A stretch of 11,875 nt of DNA from Prevotellaceae bacterium UBA1787 (GTDB taxonomy: Bacteria > Bacteroidota > Bacteroidia > Bacteroidales > Bacteroidaceae): assembly GCA_002315195.1 (NCBI GenBank), contig DCGD01000042.1, positions 611 to 12,485 on the forward strand. The letters are read 5' to 3'. Of this stretch, positions 1-6,157 are shown piece by piece. The notes beneath the pieces were generated by a model. The model worked only from the letters and a program-made list of their open reading frames with translations, was not told where the DNA came from and did no database searches. Position 1 is the stretch's first letter. The number at the start of each line of letters is the position of its first letter. A program made the translations under genes and the position numbers.

Positions 1-869
1 CCCCACATGCCGTTCATGGTCTGGCACATTTCCAAGGGAAGCTGTCCTATGGCCTGGCCCGACAAACCCGACTTGTTTTCTCCCGGCACGTCGCGCTCGA
101 ACATTTGGAAATCCTCACCCGGCAATGGTGTAATGTGGTGATTGTTGCCTACCATGCAGGATGGCTGTATCTTGTGAATGAGGTCATACAATTCACGCAT
201 CTTCCAATCAAAGGAATCCTTGTCATGATCCCAATAGCCGTCAAACCATATCGCGCCGATGGGACCGTAGTTCGTCAGCAACTCACCCAATTGGGTTTTC
301 ATGAAATTCATGTAGGAATTGTAATCTTCATGTCCTTTCCTGCGACCGGTCTTGAGGCCCGTGCGGCCGAGTGGGTAATCTTCGCGTATCCAGTCGAGCT
401 GCGAATAATATAAATTCATCGTCAAGCCTTCATCCTTGCAAGCCTTGGCAAGTTCTCCGACGACGTCGCGCTTGAACGGTGTGCCGTCCACGATGTTGTA
501 CTTTGACGTGCTTGTCTTGAACATGGAGAAGCCATCGTGGTGACGTGACGTAAAGGTGATATACCCGGCGCCCGCATCCTTGAATGCCTTAATCCATTCC
601 TTTGCGTTGAAATTCGCGGGATAAAAACCCTTGGCGGCTTTTGCGTACTCATCCTTGTGCAGCCCGCCATTCTGGAGATACCATTCCCCTTGCGCGTACA
701 TGCTGTATATTCCCCAATGAAGGAATATGCCAAGCTTCATGTCGGAAAAACGCTCGCGCGCCTTCAGTATCTCGGCTGAAGGAACATACTCCTGAGCGCC
801 GACGGAACCGGCCACACATGCCAACAACAAAGAAACGCTCCATTTCCTAAAAGTTTCAATCATTCTCAT
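1..869 (-). CDS. Alpha-L-fucosidase, GH29 family, exported (C-terminal part beyond left edge)
   Basis: The minus strand from 869 down to the window edge is open for 289 codons. The N-terminus has a clear Sec signal peptide (positive start, hydrophobic SVSLLLACVAG, likely cleavage after GSVGA at about residue 25). The mature part shows GH29 landmarks: KLGIFLHWGIYS (about 45-56), SRHHDGF (about 108-114) in the fucose-binding pocket, and IWFDGYWD (about 207-214). In GH29 enzymes the Asp of WFDG is the catalytic nucleophile, here D210. The enzyme should act in the periplasm or at the cell surface, releasing terminal L-fucose from host or plant glycans by a retaining mechanism. ATGs at 869 and 863 are in frame; 869 is taken as the start but 863 is equally possible. 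The missing remainder would hold the acid/base residue and C-terminal domain. The exact substrate linkage cannot be told from this part. Confidence 0.93.
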   Translation of the reverse strand, partial: MRMIETFRKWSVSLLLACVAGSVGAQEYVPSAEILKARERFSDMKLGIFLHWGIYSMYAQGEWYLQNGGLHKDEYAKAAKGFYPANFNAKEWIKAFKDAGAGYITFTSRHHDGFSMFKTSTSKYNIVDGTPFKRDVVGELAKACKDEGLTMNLYYSQLDWIREDYPLGRTGLKTGRRKGHEDYNSYMNFMKTQLGELLTNYGPIGAIWFDGYWDHDKDSFDWKMRELYDLIHKIQPSCMVGNNHHITPLPGEDFQMFERDVPGENKSGLSGQAIGQLPLEMCQTMNGMW

Positions 870-1021
870 ATTATTTGTATTAAATTGATTATCAAAATTT
901 TAATGTATCGTGCAATGAAGAAAAAGAAAACTGTACCGGTGATGTGATGAAAACTCTGTTGTAAACAAGATTTGAGGGCCCCTGAATCTTTGTAATCTGC
1001 CATGCAGCACGCCATCGACGC
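870..1021. other. AT-rich spacer upstream of the fucosidase
   Basis: This stretch has no credible gene. It contains an inverted repeat, AAGATT at 967-972 with AATCTT at 985-990, around a GC-rich 12-base loop (about GAGGGCCCC). It lies downstream, in the minus direction, of the candidate structured RNA. It could be a hairpin in the fucosidase leader or a weak terminator; no long U-tract follows it. I see no clean TAnnTTTG box close to the fucosidase start, so its promoter may be the one near 1158-1190 or may be degenerate. Confidence 0.4.
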
Positions 1022-1152
1022 AAAAAGCTTACTCGGTTTTCAAAAAATTATTGATGAGTATCCCAATCCAACCGATACAGTCTCTTATTTCTCGAACATC
1101 AAACTCATGGGACGGGAACTATTTCCCTGCCATTGCCGAGCCTGTGTTTTTC
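1022..1152 (-). ncRNA. Candidate structured small RNA or structured leader
   Basis: Downstream of a good minus-strand promoter, the transcript can form one fully nested fold. A closing stem pairs 1136-1141 with 1031-1036 (GCUCGG with CCGAGU). A first hairpin pairs 1130-1133 with 1107-1110 and 1123-1127 with 1114-1118 (GGGAA, loop AUAG, UUCCC). A second arm pairs 1097-1102 with 1051-1056 (UUGAUG with CAUCAA) and encloses 1074-1078 with 1058-1062 (GUAUC with GAUAC). A U5 run (A5 on the plus strand, 1022-1026) follows the closing stem, as in an intrinsic terminator. No convincing ORF lies on this strand here. Size would be about 130 nt. I do not recognise it as tmRNA, RNase P RNA or SRP RNA. It could instead be the 5' leader of the fucosidase about 150 nt further on. 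The pairings are seen in the sequence; the RNA gene is inference. Confidence 0.35.
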
Positions 1153-1157
1153 TGTTG

Positions 1158-1190
1158 CAAAGGTAACATTACTTTCCTTATTACGCAAAA
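1158..1190 (-). promoter_or_regulatory. Bacteroidetes-type promoter, minus strand
   Basis: Reading the minus strand, TTTTG (1190-1186) is followed after 20 bases by TACCTTTG (1165-1158). This fits the Bacteroidetes -33 TTTG / -7 TAnnTTTG consensus with normal spacing. Transcription would start near 1150-1153, entering the candidate structured RNA and then the fucosidase. Confidence 0.6.
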
Positions 1191-1239
1191 CATGACCCAC
1201 TTTTTTGCATCGTGGACGATTTTTTTTTGGTTGAGTGCC

Positions 1240-1282
1240 TGAAATGCGATCTTTCGTCATGAAATTTCTTGAAATGCGAAAG
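1240..1282. repeat. Inverted and direct repeats after the deacylase gene
   Basis: CTTTCG at 1251-1256 is complementary to CGAAAG at 1277-1282, and inside it ATTTC (1264-1268) pairs with GAAAT (1271-1275). The 10-mer TGAAATGCGA also occurs twice, at 1240-1249 and 1270-1279, exactly 30 bases apart. The element lies 8 bases past the deacylase stop and 50 bases upstream of the minus-strand promoter. It could be an imperfect terminator of the deacylase mRNA (no U-tract follows) or a regulator site for the promoter. Confidence 0.35.
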
Positions 1283-1289
1283 GTGCGCT

Positions 1290-2969
1290 TTACCGACTCA
1301 ATTGTGAATTGCCAATGGGTGTACCTGCAAGTTCTTCCGTAAGTTTTCCATCCTTTATCGCCCAGGCACCATTTACGAACACATGCTCTATGCCCGTGGC
1401 ATATGTGTGCGGCTGTGCGTATGTGGCCTTGTCCGCTATGGTGTCGATGTTGAATATGGTGATGTCCGCGGCATAGCCGGGTATGAGCAATCCTCTTTCC
1501 TTCAGCTTGATGCGGGAAGCGGGAAGTCCCGTACACTTGTATATGGCTGTTTTCAAATCCAGTATTTTTTTGTCGCGCACAAAGTGTTCAAAGAAATGCG
1601 CAAAGGTGCCATACGAACGCGGATGCGGTAGCTGCCGGCCCAATTCACCTTCGGGACAATAGACGCTGCCATCGGATCCGGGCATGGACAAGGCGTGGGC
1701 ATATAGCTTTTCAAGATTTTCCTCTTTCATGGCAAACACCGCCTCCTGCACGCTCAAATTCTCGGATATGAGCAGGTAGCGTATCATTTCCCATTCATCC
1801 TTGCCCGAAATCTCACAACATTCGGCGAGGTTCTTGCCCGCATAGACCTGGTTGTCGGGATTTGCGCAACCGGCGACCACTACCTGCCGGGGGCCGCCGA
1901 AACCTTCCAGGCAATCGTACGCATGTTTCTTCATCATCTCGCAGGACTCCTTGTCGTTCAGGCGCGCAAGCACATCTTCTTTTGTTCCCTCCCGCATTTC
2001 TATGGGAAGCAGATTGGTGAAACCGGTGGCGAACGCGGTATAGGGATAACGGTCGAAAGCGATGTCGATGCCTTCGGCGCGCGCATCGTCTATCTTTTTC
2101 AGCATGGCGTCTATCTTGTCGAAATTGGCGGGATTCTGCGCTTTCAAATGGGAAATCTCCAGACGCGCGCCGGACTGGCGAGCGGCTTCTATGGCTTCAT
2201 CCATCGCTTCAAGCACATGGGACGCCTCGTTGCGCATGTGGATGGAATATAGCGCATTGTGCTTGGCCACTACCTTGTTGAGGGCGACCATCTCCCGCGT
2301 GTCGCAATAACATCCCGGGGTATATTCCAAACCGTATGAGAGCCCCACCGCCCCCAGGGACAGTTCCTTGTCGAGTATGGCGCACATTTGCTTCAACTGT
2401 TCATCGGTGGCGCGTACATTGTAAGGCCCTACGACCGCCTCGCGGATGTCACCATGCCCCACGAGCGTGGCGTAGTTTATGCCTATCTTGTTTTTCCCGA
2501 GTGTTTCCAGGAAACCGTCCACGTCCCTCCAGGCGGGATAGCCGAAGCGCTGCGTCGTCTTACGCTCCTCCCATGCTTCGTCGGAATATACGAAAGGGGC
2601 GTATCCGCAGTTGCCGCCGAGGTCCGTCGTGATGCCCTGATAGATGCGGCTGTTGCCGTGCGGCGCCTTAAACAAGTTGGTGTCGGTGTGGGTGTGTATG
2701 TCTACAAAGCCCGGCGATACTATCAGCCCCCTGGCATCGACGACACACTTTGCGCTGGTGCCGAGATCCTGGCCTATGGCGGCGATTTTTCCATTCTTGA
2801 TGGCGACCTCGCCTTTGATGGGGTCTTTGCCGTCACCTACAAACACAATGCCGTTCTTGATGATGGTGTCAAATGTGTCTTTTGACTTGATGCTGCATCC
2901 CTGGAGTGTACTTACGCCAAATGCTGCCGCACCAAATGCTGAAAACTTCAAAAATTCTCTTCTATTCAT
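1290..2969 (-). CDS. N-acyl-D-amino-acid deacylase family amidohydrolase, Tat-type lipoprotein
   Basis: A 559-residue metal-dependent amidohydrolase of the D-aminoacylase / dihydroorotase-like group, expected to hydrolyse N-acyl-D-amino acids or related amides. Motifs match the family: [11 protein letters not shown] (metal-binding H92 and H94), GGNCGYAP with the cysteine that serves as a metal ligand in D-aminoacylases, [30 protein letters not shown] with the catalytic-type Asp, [12 protein letters not shown], and a C-terminal GYAADITIF strand. The N-terminus [18 protein letters not shown] is a twin-arginine signal, followed by the lipobox LQGC (Cys25), so the protein is probably exported folded and lipid-anchored. 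A frame extension to GTG at 3050 is rejected: the promoter box at 3042-3035 would place the RNA start inside it, and the Tat signal fits the ATG at 2969. Acyl group and amino acid preference are unknown. Confidence 0.9.
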   Translation of the reverse strand: MNRREFLKFSAFGAAAFGVSTLQGCSIKSKDTFDTIIKNGIVFVGDGKDPIKGEVAIKNGKIAAIGQDLGTSAKCVVDARGLIVSPGFVDIHTHTDTNLFKAPHGNSRIYQGITTDLGGNCGYAPFVYSDEAWEERKTTQRFGYPAWRDVDGFLETLGKNKIGINYATLVGHGDIREAVVGPYNVRATDEQLKQMCAILDKELSLGAVGLSYGLEYTPGCYCDTREMVALNKVVAKHNALYSIHMRNEASHVLEAMDEAIEAARQSGARLEISHLKAQNPANFDKIDAMLKKIDDARAEGIDIAFDRYPYTAFATGFTNLLPIEMREGTKEDVLARLNDKESCEMMKKHAYDCLEGFGGPRQVVVAGCANPDNQVYAGKNLAECCEISGKDEWEMIRYLLISENLSVQEAVFAMKEENLEKLYAHALSMPGSDGSVYCPEGELGRQLPHPRSYGTFAHFFEHFVRDKKILDLKTAIYKCTGLPASRIKLKERGLLIPGYAADITIFNIDTIADKATYAQPHTYATGIEHVFVNGAWAIKDGKLTEELAGTPIGNSQLSR

Positions 2970-3034
2970 GGTTAAAAAGTTTTTTTCGCTTATGGTTGTG
3001 TCATTGGATTGCTCAAAACTATGGTATGAAAGTG

Positions 3035-3042
3035 CAAATTTA
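3035..3042 (-). promoter_or_regulatory. -7 promoter box of the deacylase gene
   Basis: TAAATTTG on the minus strand, matching TAnnTTTG, lies about 65 bases upstream of the ATG at 2969. No convincing -33 TTG is seen at the expected spacing, so the match rests on the -7 box. Its position decides the start codon of the gene. Confidence 0.5.
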
Positions 3043-3098
3043 CTAAACACATTGAATTAATCTGTTTTTATCCGTCATATTATTTATTGACGATGAAA

Positions 3099-3126
3099 TT
3101 TCGGGCGCATTTCATGAAACCCGAAA
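3099..3126. promoter_or_regulatory. Nested inverted repeats between divergent promoters, operator candidate
   Basis: TTTCGGG (3099-3105) and CCCGAAA (3120-3126) form a perfect 7-bp inverted repeat. Inside it sits the 10-bp palindrome TTTCATGAAA (3110-3119). The element ends 9 bases before the -7 box of the DUF1848 gene and covers its -33 zone, and lies about 55 bases from the deacylase box. The position suits a repressor or activator site; the binding protein is unknown. Confidence 0.4.
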
Positions 3127-3134
3127 ATTTTGAC

Positions 3135-3142
3135 TAAATTTG
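3135..3142 (+). promoter_or_regulatory. -7 promoter box of the DUF1848 gene
   Basis: TAAATTTG matches TAnnTTTG. Transcription would start near 3148-3152, giving a leader of about 95 bases before the ATG at 3248. This excludes the in-frame TTG at 3152 as a likely start. No clear -33 TTG is present. Confidence 0.5.
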
Positions 3143-3247
3143 CATTGAATCTTGTCGGCCGCGTGCGACGGACGCGCGTTCACGACACGCTTCCAACGTT
3201 TCATCGTATGTTGGATAAGCCTTGACAATGAAAAAACGGTACAGCAG

Positions 3248-4312
3248 ATGAATAATCAAAAGCCTGACGTCATACTTGAAAATGGAACTGTGGCTAACTG
3301 CCTGGAACCCGTGGTGGTTTCGGCGAGCAGAAGTACGGATATCCCCGCGTTCTATTGCGATTGGTTTTTCCATCGCCTGAGGGTGGGTTACTCGGCGTGG
3401 ACGAACCCTTTCAACGGGGCAAGGATGTATGTCAACTATGCCAAGACGCGTTTCATCGTGTTTTGGTCAAAGAATCCACGTCCCCTTCTTGACCATGTGG
3501 AGGAACTCCGCGAACGAGGCGTTGGTTGCTACGTTCAATATACGCTCAATGACTATGAGGGAGAAGGACTGGAACGTGGCGTGCCACCCATTTCAGAGCG
3601 TATGGACACATTCAAAAGACTTGTTGAAACACTGGGATTTGGCGGCGTAATCTGGCGCTTTGACCCTCTTGTGCTTACCGATGACATCGACATGGACAAG
3701 TTGCTGAGGAAAATTGAACACATTGGCGACCGGCTAAAGGGTTACACGGAAAAACTGGTTTTCAGCTTCGCCGACATCGCCCTCTATCGCAAGGTCAAGT
3801 CCAATATGGAAGCTAACGGCGTCCACTATCGTGAATGGACGGAAGGACAAATGACCGAGTTCGCCGCAAGGCTTGTCGCGCTGAACAAAGACAAAGGTTG
3901 GAATTACGAACTTGCGACGTGCGGGGAAAGGGGTAGATTCCCGGGCGTTGTACCCAACCACTGTGTCGACGACGCGCTCATCATTCGCAGAGCCTACCAC
4001 GACAAGGTACTCATGGATTTCTTGCATGCGAGAATATCAACCATGCCGGAAATGGATTTGTTCGGCGTTCCCATTCCTCTCCCACCCGGTGCCATTGTCC
4101 TCAACGACACCCTGTACGCCATGCGTGGCGACAACAAGGACAAGGGACAGCGTGAATTCTGCGGCTGCATGAAAAGCAAGGACATCGGGCAATACAATAC
4201 CTGCATCCACATGTGCGAGTATTGCTACGCCAACGCCAACAAGCAGACCGCAGCCAAGAACCACCAATGCCACATGCAAAACCCACGGGCGGAAACCATT
4301 ACCGGAAAATGA
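3248..4312 (+). CDS. DUF1848 family protein with C-terminal cysteine cluster
   Basis: A 354-residue protein of the DUF1848 family. The N-terminal SASRSTDIPAFYCDWFFHRL (about 25-44), followed by the NPFN and IVFWSKNP segments, is the typical start of that family, and the middle (QYTLNDYE, IWRFDPLVLTD) also fits. The C-terminus carries C305-x-C307, then DIGQYNTC (C319), HMC (C323) and YC (C326) before YAN, a spacing that suggests an Fe-S cluster. DUF1848 has been noted to carry a radical-SAM-like cysteine cluster at the C-terminal end; its reaction is not known, and no function is assigned here. The start at 3248 (MNNQKPDV) follows from the promoter position. The stop overlaps the ATG of a mini-ORF (ATGA at 4309-4312), and the hsdS gene begins 99 bases later, so all three are probably co-transcribed. 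Confidence 0.88.
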   Translation: MNNQKPDVILENGTVANCLEPVVVSASRSTDIPAFYCDWFFHRLRVGYSAWTNPFNGARMYVNYAKTRFIVFWSKNPRPLLDHVEELRERGVGCYVQYTLNDYEGEGLERGVPPISERMDTFKRLVETLGFGGVIWRFDPLVLTDDIDMDKLLRKIEHIGDRLKGYTEKLVFSFADIALYRKVKSNMEANGVHYREWTEGQMTEFAARLVALNKDKGWNYELATCGERGRFPGVVPNHCVDDALIIRRAYHDKVLMDFLHARISTMPEMDLFGVPIPLPPGAIVLNDTLYAMRGDNKDKGQREFCGCMKSKDIGQYNTCIHMCEYCYANANKQTAAKNHQCHMQNPRAETITGK

Positions 4313-4428
4313 ATTACACAGACTACATACTAAAGGCAAAAGATTTGACCATTGAAACGATGGGCAACATCTCAAGCCTTACCACACCCACACATTATCA
4401 ACTACACAAATATGGGCAAAATCGATGA
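4309..4428 (+). CDS. 39-codon mini-ORF linking DUF1848 and hsdS
   Basis: ATG at 4309 overlaps the stop of the DUF1848 gene as ATGA. The frame (MNYTDYILKAKDLTIETM...) runs to TGA at 4426-4428, overlapping the HsdS start at 4412 by 17 bases. The predicted peptide resembles nothing I recognise and has no signal or membrane segment. The double overlap suggests translational coupling: ribosomes finishing DUF1848 could read through it and terminate next to the hsdS start. It may equally be a chance frame in a 99-bp spacer or a remnant of a gene once present between them. Confidence 0.3.
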   Translation: MNYTDYILKAKDLTIETMGNISSLTTPTHYQLHKYGQNR

Positions 4429-5605
4429 ACTGATACGGCAATACTGCCCCGAGGGGGTGGAGTATGTGCCACTTGGAGATATCCTTGATTATGAACAACC
4501 CACAAAATACATTGTCAAGGGAACAAAATATGATGATGGTTTTTCAACTCCAGTCCTGACAGCAGGTAAATCGTTAATATTGGGTTATACAAATGAGAAA
4601 GAAGGAATATACAAGGCGTCAAAAGACAATCCAACCATAATTTTTGACGATTTCACCACATCTTTTCACTGGATAAACTTTGATTTCAAAATAAAGAGTT
4701 CAGCTATAAAATTTTTAAAACCTAAAATAAGAGATGACATTTCGTTTAGGTATATATATTATGCAATGTGTTGCATTGACTTTGTAGCAACTGACCATGT
4801 AAGGCATTGGATTTCTCAATATTCTTTGTTTGAAATCCCTCTCCCCCCCCTCCCCGTCCAGGAGGAAATAGCGAGGATATTGGATACATTTTCAGAACTG
4901 CAAGCGGAACTGCAAGCGGAACTGCAGGCGGAACTGCAGGCGAGAAAAATACAATACGAATTTTACCGGGACAAACTGCTCTCTTTCGAAGGAAGAATGG
5001 ATGTGGAATGGAAAAGATTGGGGGATGTGGCAAGTATCAAGACTGGAAGAAGATTTGTGAAAACTGATATTAGAGAAAAAGGTGTTCCTTGTTTTCATTA
5101 TGGAGACCTCTATACATACTATGGCATGACAGCAACCAAAACAAAAGGATACCTTGATGCAGAACTTGCAAGTAAATTGAGATTTGCCCAGCCAAACGAC
5201 GTAATCGTTGTATGTGCAGGTGAGAACGATATGGACTTGGGCATTGGTGTTGCTTGGTTAGGAAATGAACCCGCTGTTGTTCATGATGCTTGCTGCATAC
5301 TTCATCATGAACAAAATCCGAGATACCTTTCTCACTTTTTAAGAACTCACAATTATCATCTTCAAATGAAAAGATATGCCAAGAATGGCAAGATATCATC
5401 TTTGGCATCATCTGCTCTTGCAGAAGCATTTATCCCTATTCCCTCATTAGAGGAGCAAGAAAGAATAGCATCCATCCTTGACCGTTTCGATGCCCTTGTC
5501 ACCGACCTCACCCAAGGTTTGCCGGCGGAGATTGAGGCGAGGCGCAAGCAGTACGAGTATTACAGGGACAAACTTTTGACCTTCAAGAGAAAATCCAACG
5601 ATTGA
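4412..5605 (+). CDS. hsdS: Type I restriction-modification specificity subunit HsdS (orphan)
   Basis: A complete 397-residue HsdS, which selects the DNA target of a type I methyltransferase/restriction complex. The N-terminus MGKIDELIRQYCPEGVEYVPLGDI is typical of the family and sets the start at 4412. TRD1 covers about 15-140, then IPLPPLPVQEEIARILDTF, four ELQA repeats (162-177) and QYEFYRDKLLSF form the central helical spacer. TRD2 covers about 200-345, and IPIPSLEEQERIASILDRF with QYEYYRDKLLTF forms the C-terminal helix, repeating the central region. Each TRD would recognise one half of a bipartite site. No HsdM or HsdR gene is in the window, so the subunit must work with enzymes encoded elsewhere or be inactive. 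The TRD segments look more AT-rich than the helical segments, as expected when TRDs are exchanged by recombination. Confidence 0.92.
   Translation: MGKIDELIRQYCPEGVEYVPLGDILDYEQPTKYIVKGTKYDDGFSTPVLTAGKSLILGYTNEKEGIYKASKDNPTIIFDDFTTSFHWINFDFKIKSSAIKFLKPKIRDDISFRYIYYAMCCIDFVATDHVRHWISQYSLFEIPLPPLPVQEEIARILDTFSELQAELQAELQAELQARKIQYEFYRDKLLSFEGRMDVEWKRLGDVASIKTGRRFVKTDIREKGVPCFHYGDLYTYYGMTATKTKGYLDAELASKLRFAQPNDVIVVCAGENDMDLGIGVAWLGNEPAVVHDACCILHHEQNPRYLSHFLRTHNYHLQMKRYAKNGKISSLASSALAEAFIPIPSLEEQERIASILDRFDALVTDLTQGLPAEIEARRKQYEYYRDKLLTFKRKSND
4843..4850 (+). repeat. C8 homopolymer tract inside hsdS
   Basis: Eight consecutive C residues, followed by T and four more C, encode the conserved PLPPLP segment at the end of TRD1. 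Slippage by one or two bases would shift the frame and truncate HsdS after TRD1. Such tracts are known phase-variation sites in restriction-modification genes; whether this one varies is unknown, since proline codons at a conserved motif could produce it by chance. Confidence 0.6.
4895..4942 (+). repeat. Four tandem 12-bp repeats encoding (ELQA)4 in the HsdS spacer
   Basis: Four head-to-tail copies of GAACTGCARGCG. Copies 1 and 2 read CAAGCG and copies 3 and 4 read CAGGCG, with no other differences. They keep frame and encode ELQA four times in the long helix that separates the two TRDs. In EcoR124I and EcoDXXI/EcoR124II the number of TAEL repeats at the same place (two or three) sets the length of the spacer in the recognition site. 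The near-identity of the copies makes expansion or contraction by slippage likely. Confidence 0.9.
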
Positions 5606-5677
5606 AGCAATGATATCACGGTGCTTCGTCTCTATGACAAGAACAACAAAGTGAACAACCTACTTGCGAAAGGTTAG
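5606..5677 (+). other. Open frame continuing in phase after the hsdS stop
   Basis: Directly after the hsdS TGA (5603-5605) the same frame stays open for 23 codons, reading SNDITVLRLYDKNNKVNNLLAKG, then TAG. HsdS itself ends in SND, so the residues SND occur on both sides of the stop. The tail has a protein-like composition. It could be the end of a replaced C-terminus, a remnant of another gene, or chance. There is no start codon of its own in a good position. Confidence 0.25.
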
Positions 5678-6002
5678 TGATGAGTCTCCTTGAAAAAGTC
5701 ATTTTTTTTGATTTTAGATTCGTAACATATTGATTGTCAATGCTCATTTTTCACAAAAATACTTTTTATAGTGGACTCAGTGATAGACAGTCGCATTTCT
5801 CAAAAGGAAACTACGAAATACTATAAGAATTTTCATTTTGATAAGAACAATTACTCGTTAGAACAAGGAAATAGACAAATCCTATTGGGTTTAATAATGA
5901 AAAACCCCGTATATTGACAAGAACCGATTTTGACAAGTGAATCATGAATGAGTTGAACACCAAACCGCTTCAGTATAGCACCTTGCCAAAAAAATACTTT
6001 TA
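5678..6002. other. AT-rich intergenic region without a convincing gene
   Basis: It begins with a weak terminator-like element: a short A5/T5 hairpin (GAAAAAGTCATTTTT) running into T8 at 5702-5709, which may end the hsdS transcript. A plus-strand frame is open from 5726 to 5917 (ending MKNPVY) but has only a GTG at 5771 as a possible start and a composition typical of AT-rich noise. GGGTTT (5888-5893) and AAACCC near 5902-5907 form a small inverted repeat. I see no transposase, integrase or RNA gene. Such a region between an accessory hsdS and core genes is a plausible insertion boundary. Confidence 0.5.
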
Positions 6003-6084
6003 GACTTTCAGACCATATTAAAGCCCCTCGCCTCTTGACCCAAAAACTTTTAGACTATAATAAAGACTCTTGGACTATAATAAA
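6003..6084. repeat. Cluster of three 20-bp direct repeats upstream of the mla promoter
   Basis: Copies at 6003-6022 (degenerate, GACTTTCAGACCATATTAAA), 6045-6064 (AACTTTTAGACTATAATAAA) and 6065-6084 (GACTCTTGGACTATAATAAA). Copies 2 and 3 are directly adjacent and share the 16-mer GACTATAATAAAGACT when shifted by one unit. A partial copy (ACTTTTAGACT) also occurs at 5996-6006. The cluster ends about 35 bases before the -7 box of the mlaE promoter, and 20 bp is about two helical turns, so a regulator could bind the copies on one DNA face. Spacing and copy number do not fit a CRISPR array. Confidence 0.6.
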
Positions 6085-6118
6085 GACTTATATTTTCCGC
6101 TATCACAATAAAATGCAT

Positions 6119-6126
6119 TATCTTTG
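6119..6126 (+). promoter_or_regulatory. -7 promoter box of the mlaE-mlaF operon
   Basis: TATCTTTG matches TAnnTTTG and is followed by CA, as is common. It lies 31 bases upstream of the mlaE ATG. A T-rich stretch at 6093-6096 may stand in for the -33 element, but no TTG is present at ideal spacing. Confidence 0.55.
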
Positions 6127-6157
6127 CAGAAGAATTCATTAATGAAACAATATATTT

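Noticed and set aside
1205..1228. Short hairpin (ATCGTGGACGAT) with T9, a plus-strand terminator look-alike
   Set aside because: The stem is only 4-5 bp and no plus-strand gene ends here; on the minus strand the run is A-rich and cannot serve as a terminator.
1051..1242. Plus-strand 63-residue frame in the gap between fucosidase and deacylase
   Set aside because: It lies antisense to the good minus-strand promoter and the candidate structured RNA, has no domain signs, and no promoter in its own direction.
2970..3050. 27-residue N-terminal extension of the deacylase from a GTG
   Set aside because: The -7 box at 3035-3042 lies inside it, and the Tat lipoprotein signal starts at the ATG at 2969.
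3152..3247. 32-residue N-terminal extension of the DUF1848 protein from a TTG
   Set aside because: The TTG is at the predicted RNA start, and the extension has no family character.
5726..5917. Open plus-strand frame of about 63 codons in the intergenic region after hsdS
   Set aside because: No ATG near its beginning, AT-driven composition, and no recognisable similarity.
6003..6084. CRISPR-like repeat pattern
   Set aside because: The units are 20 bp, two are directly adjacent without a spacer, the third is degenerate, and no cas gene is present.
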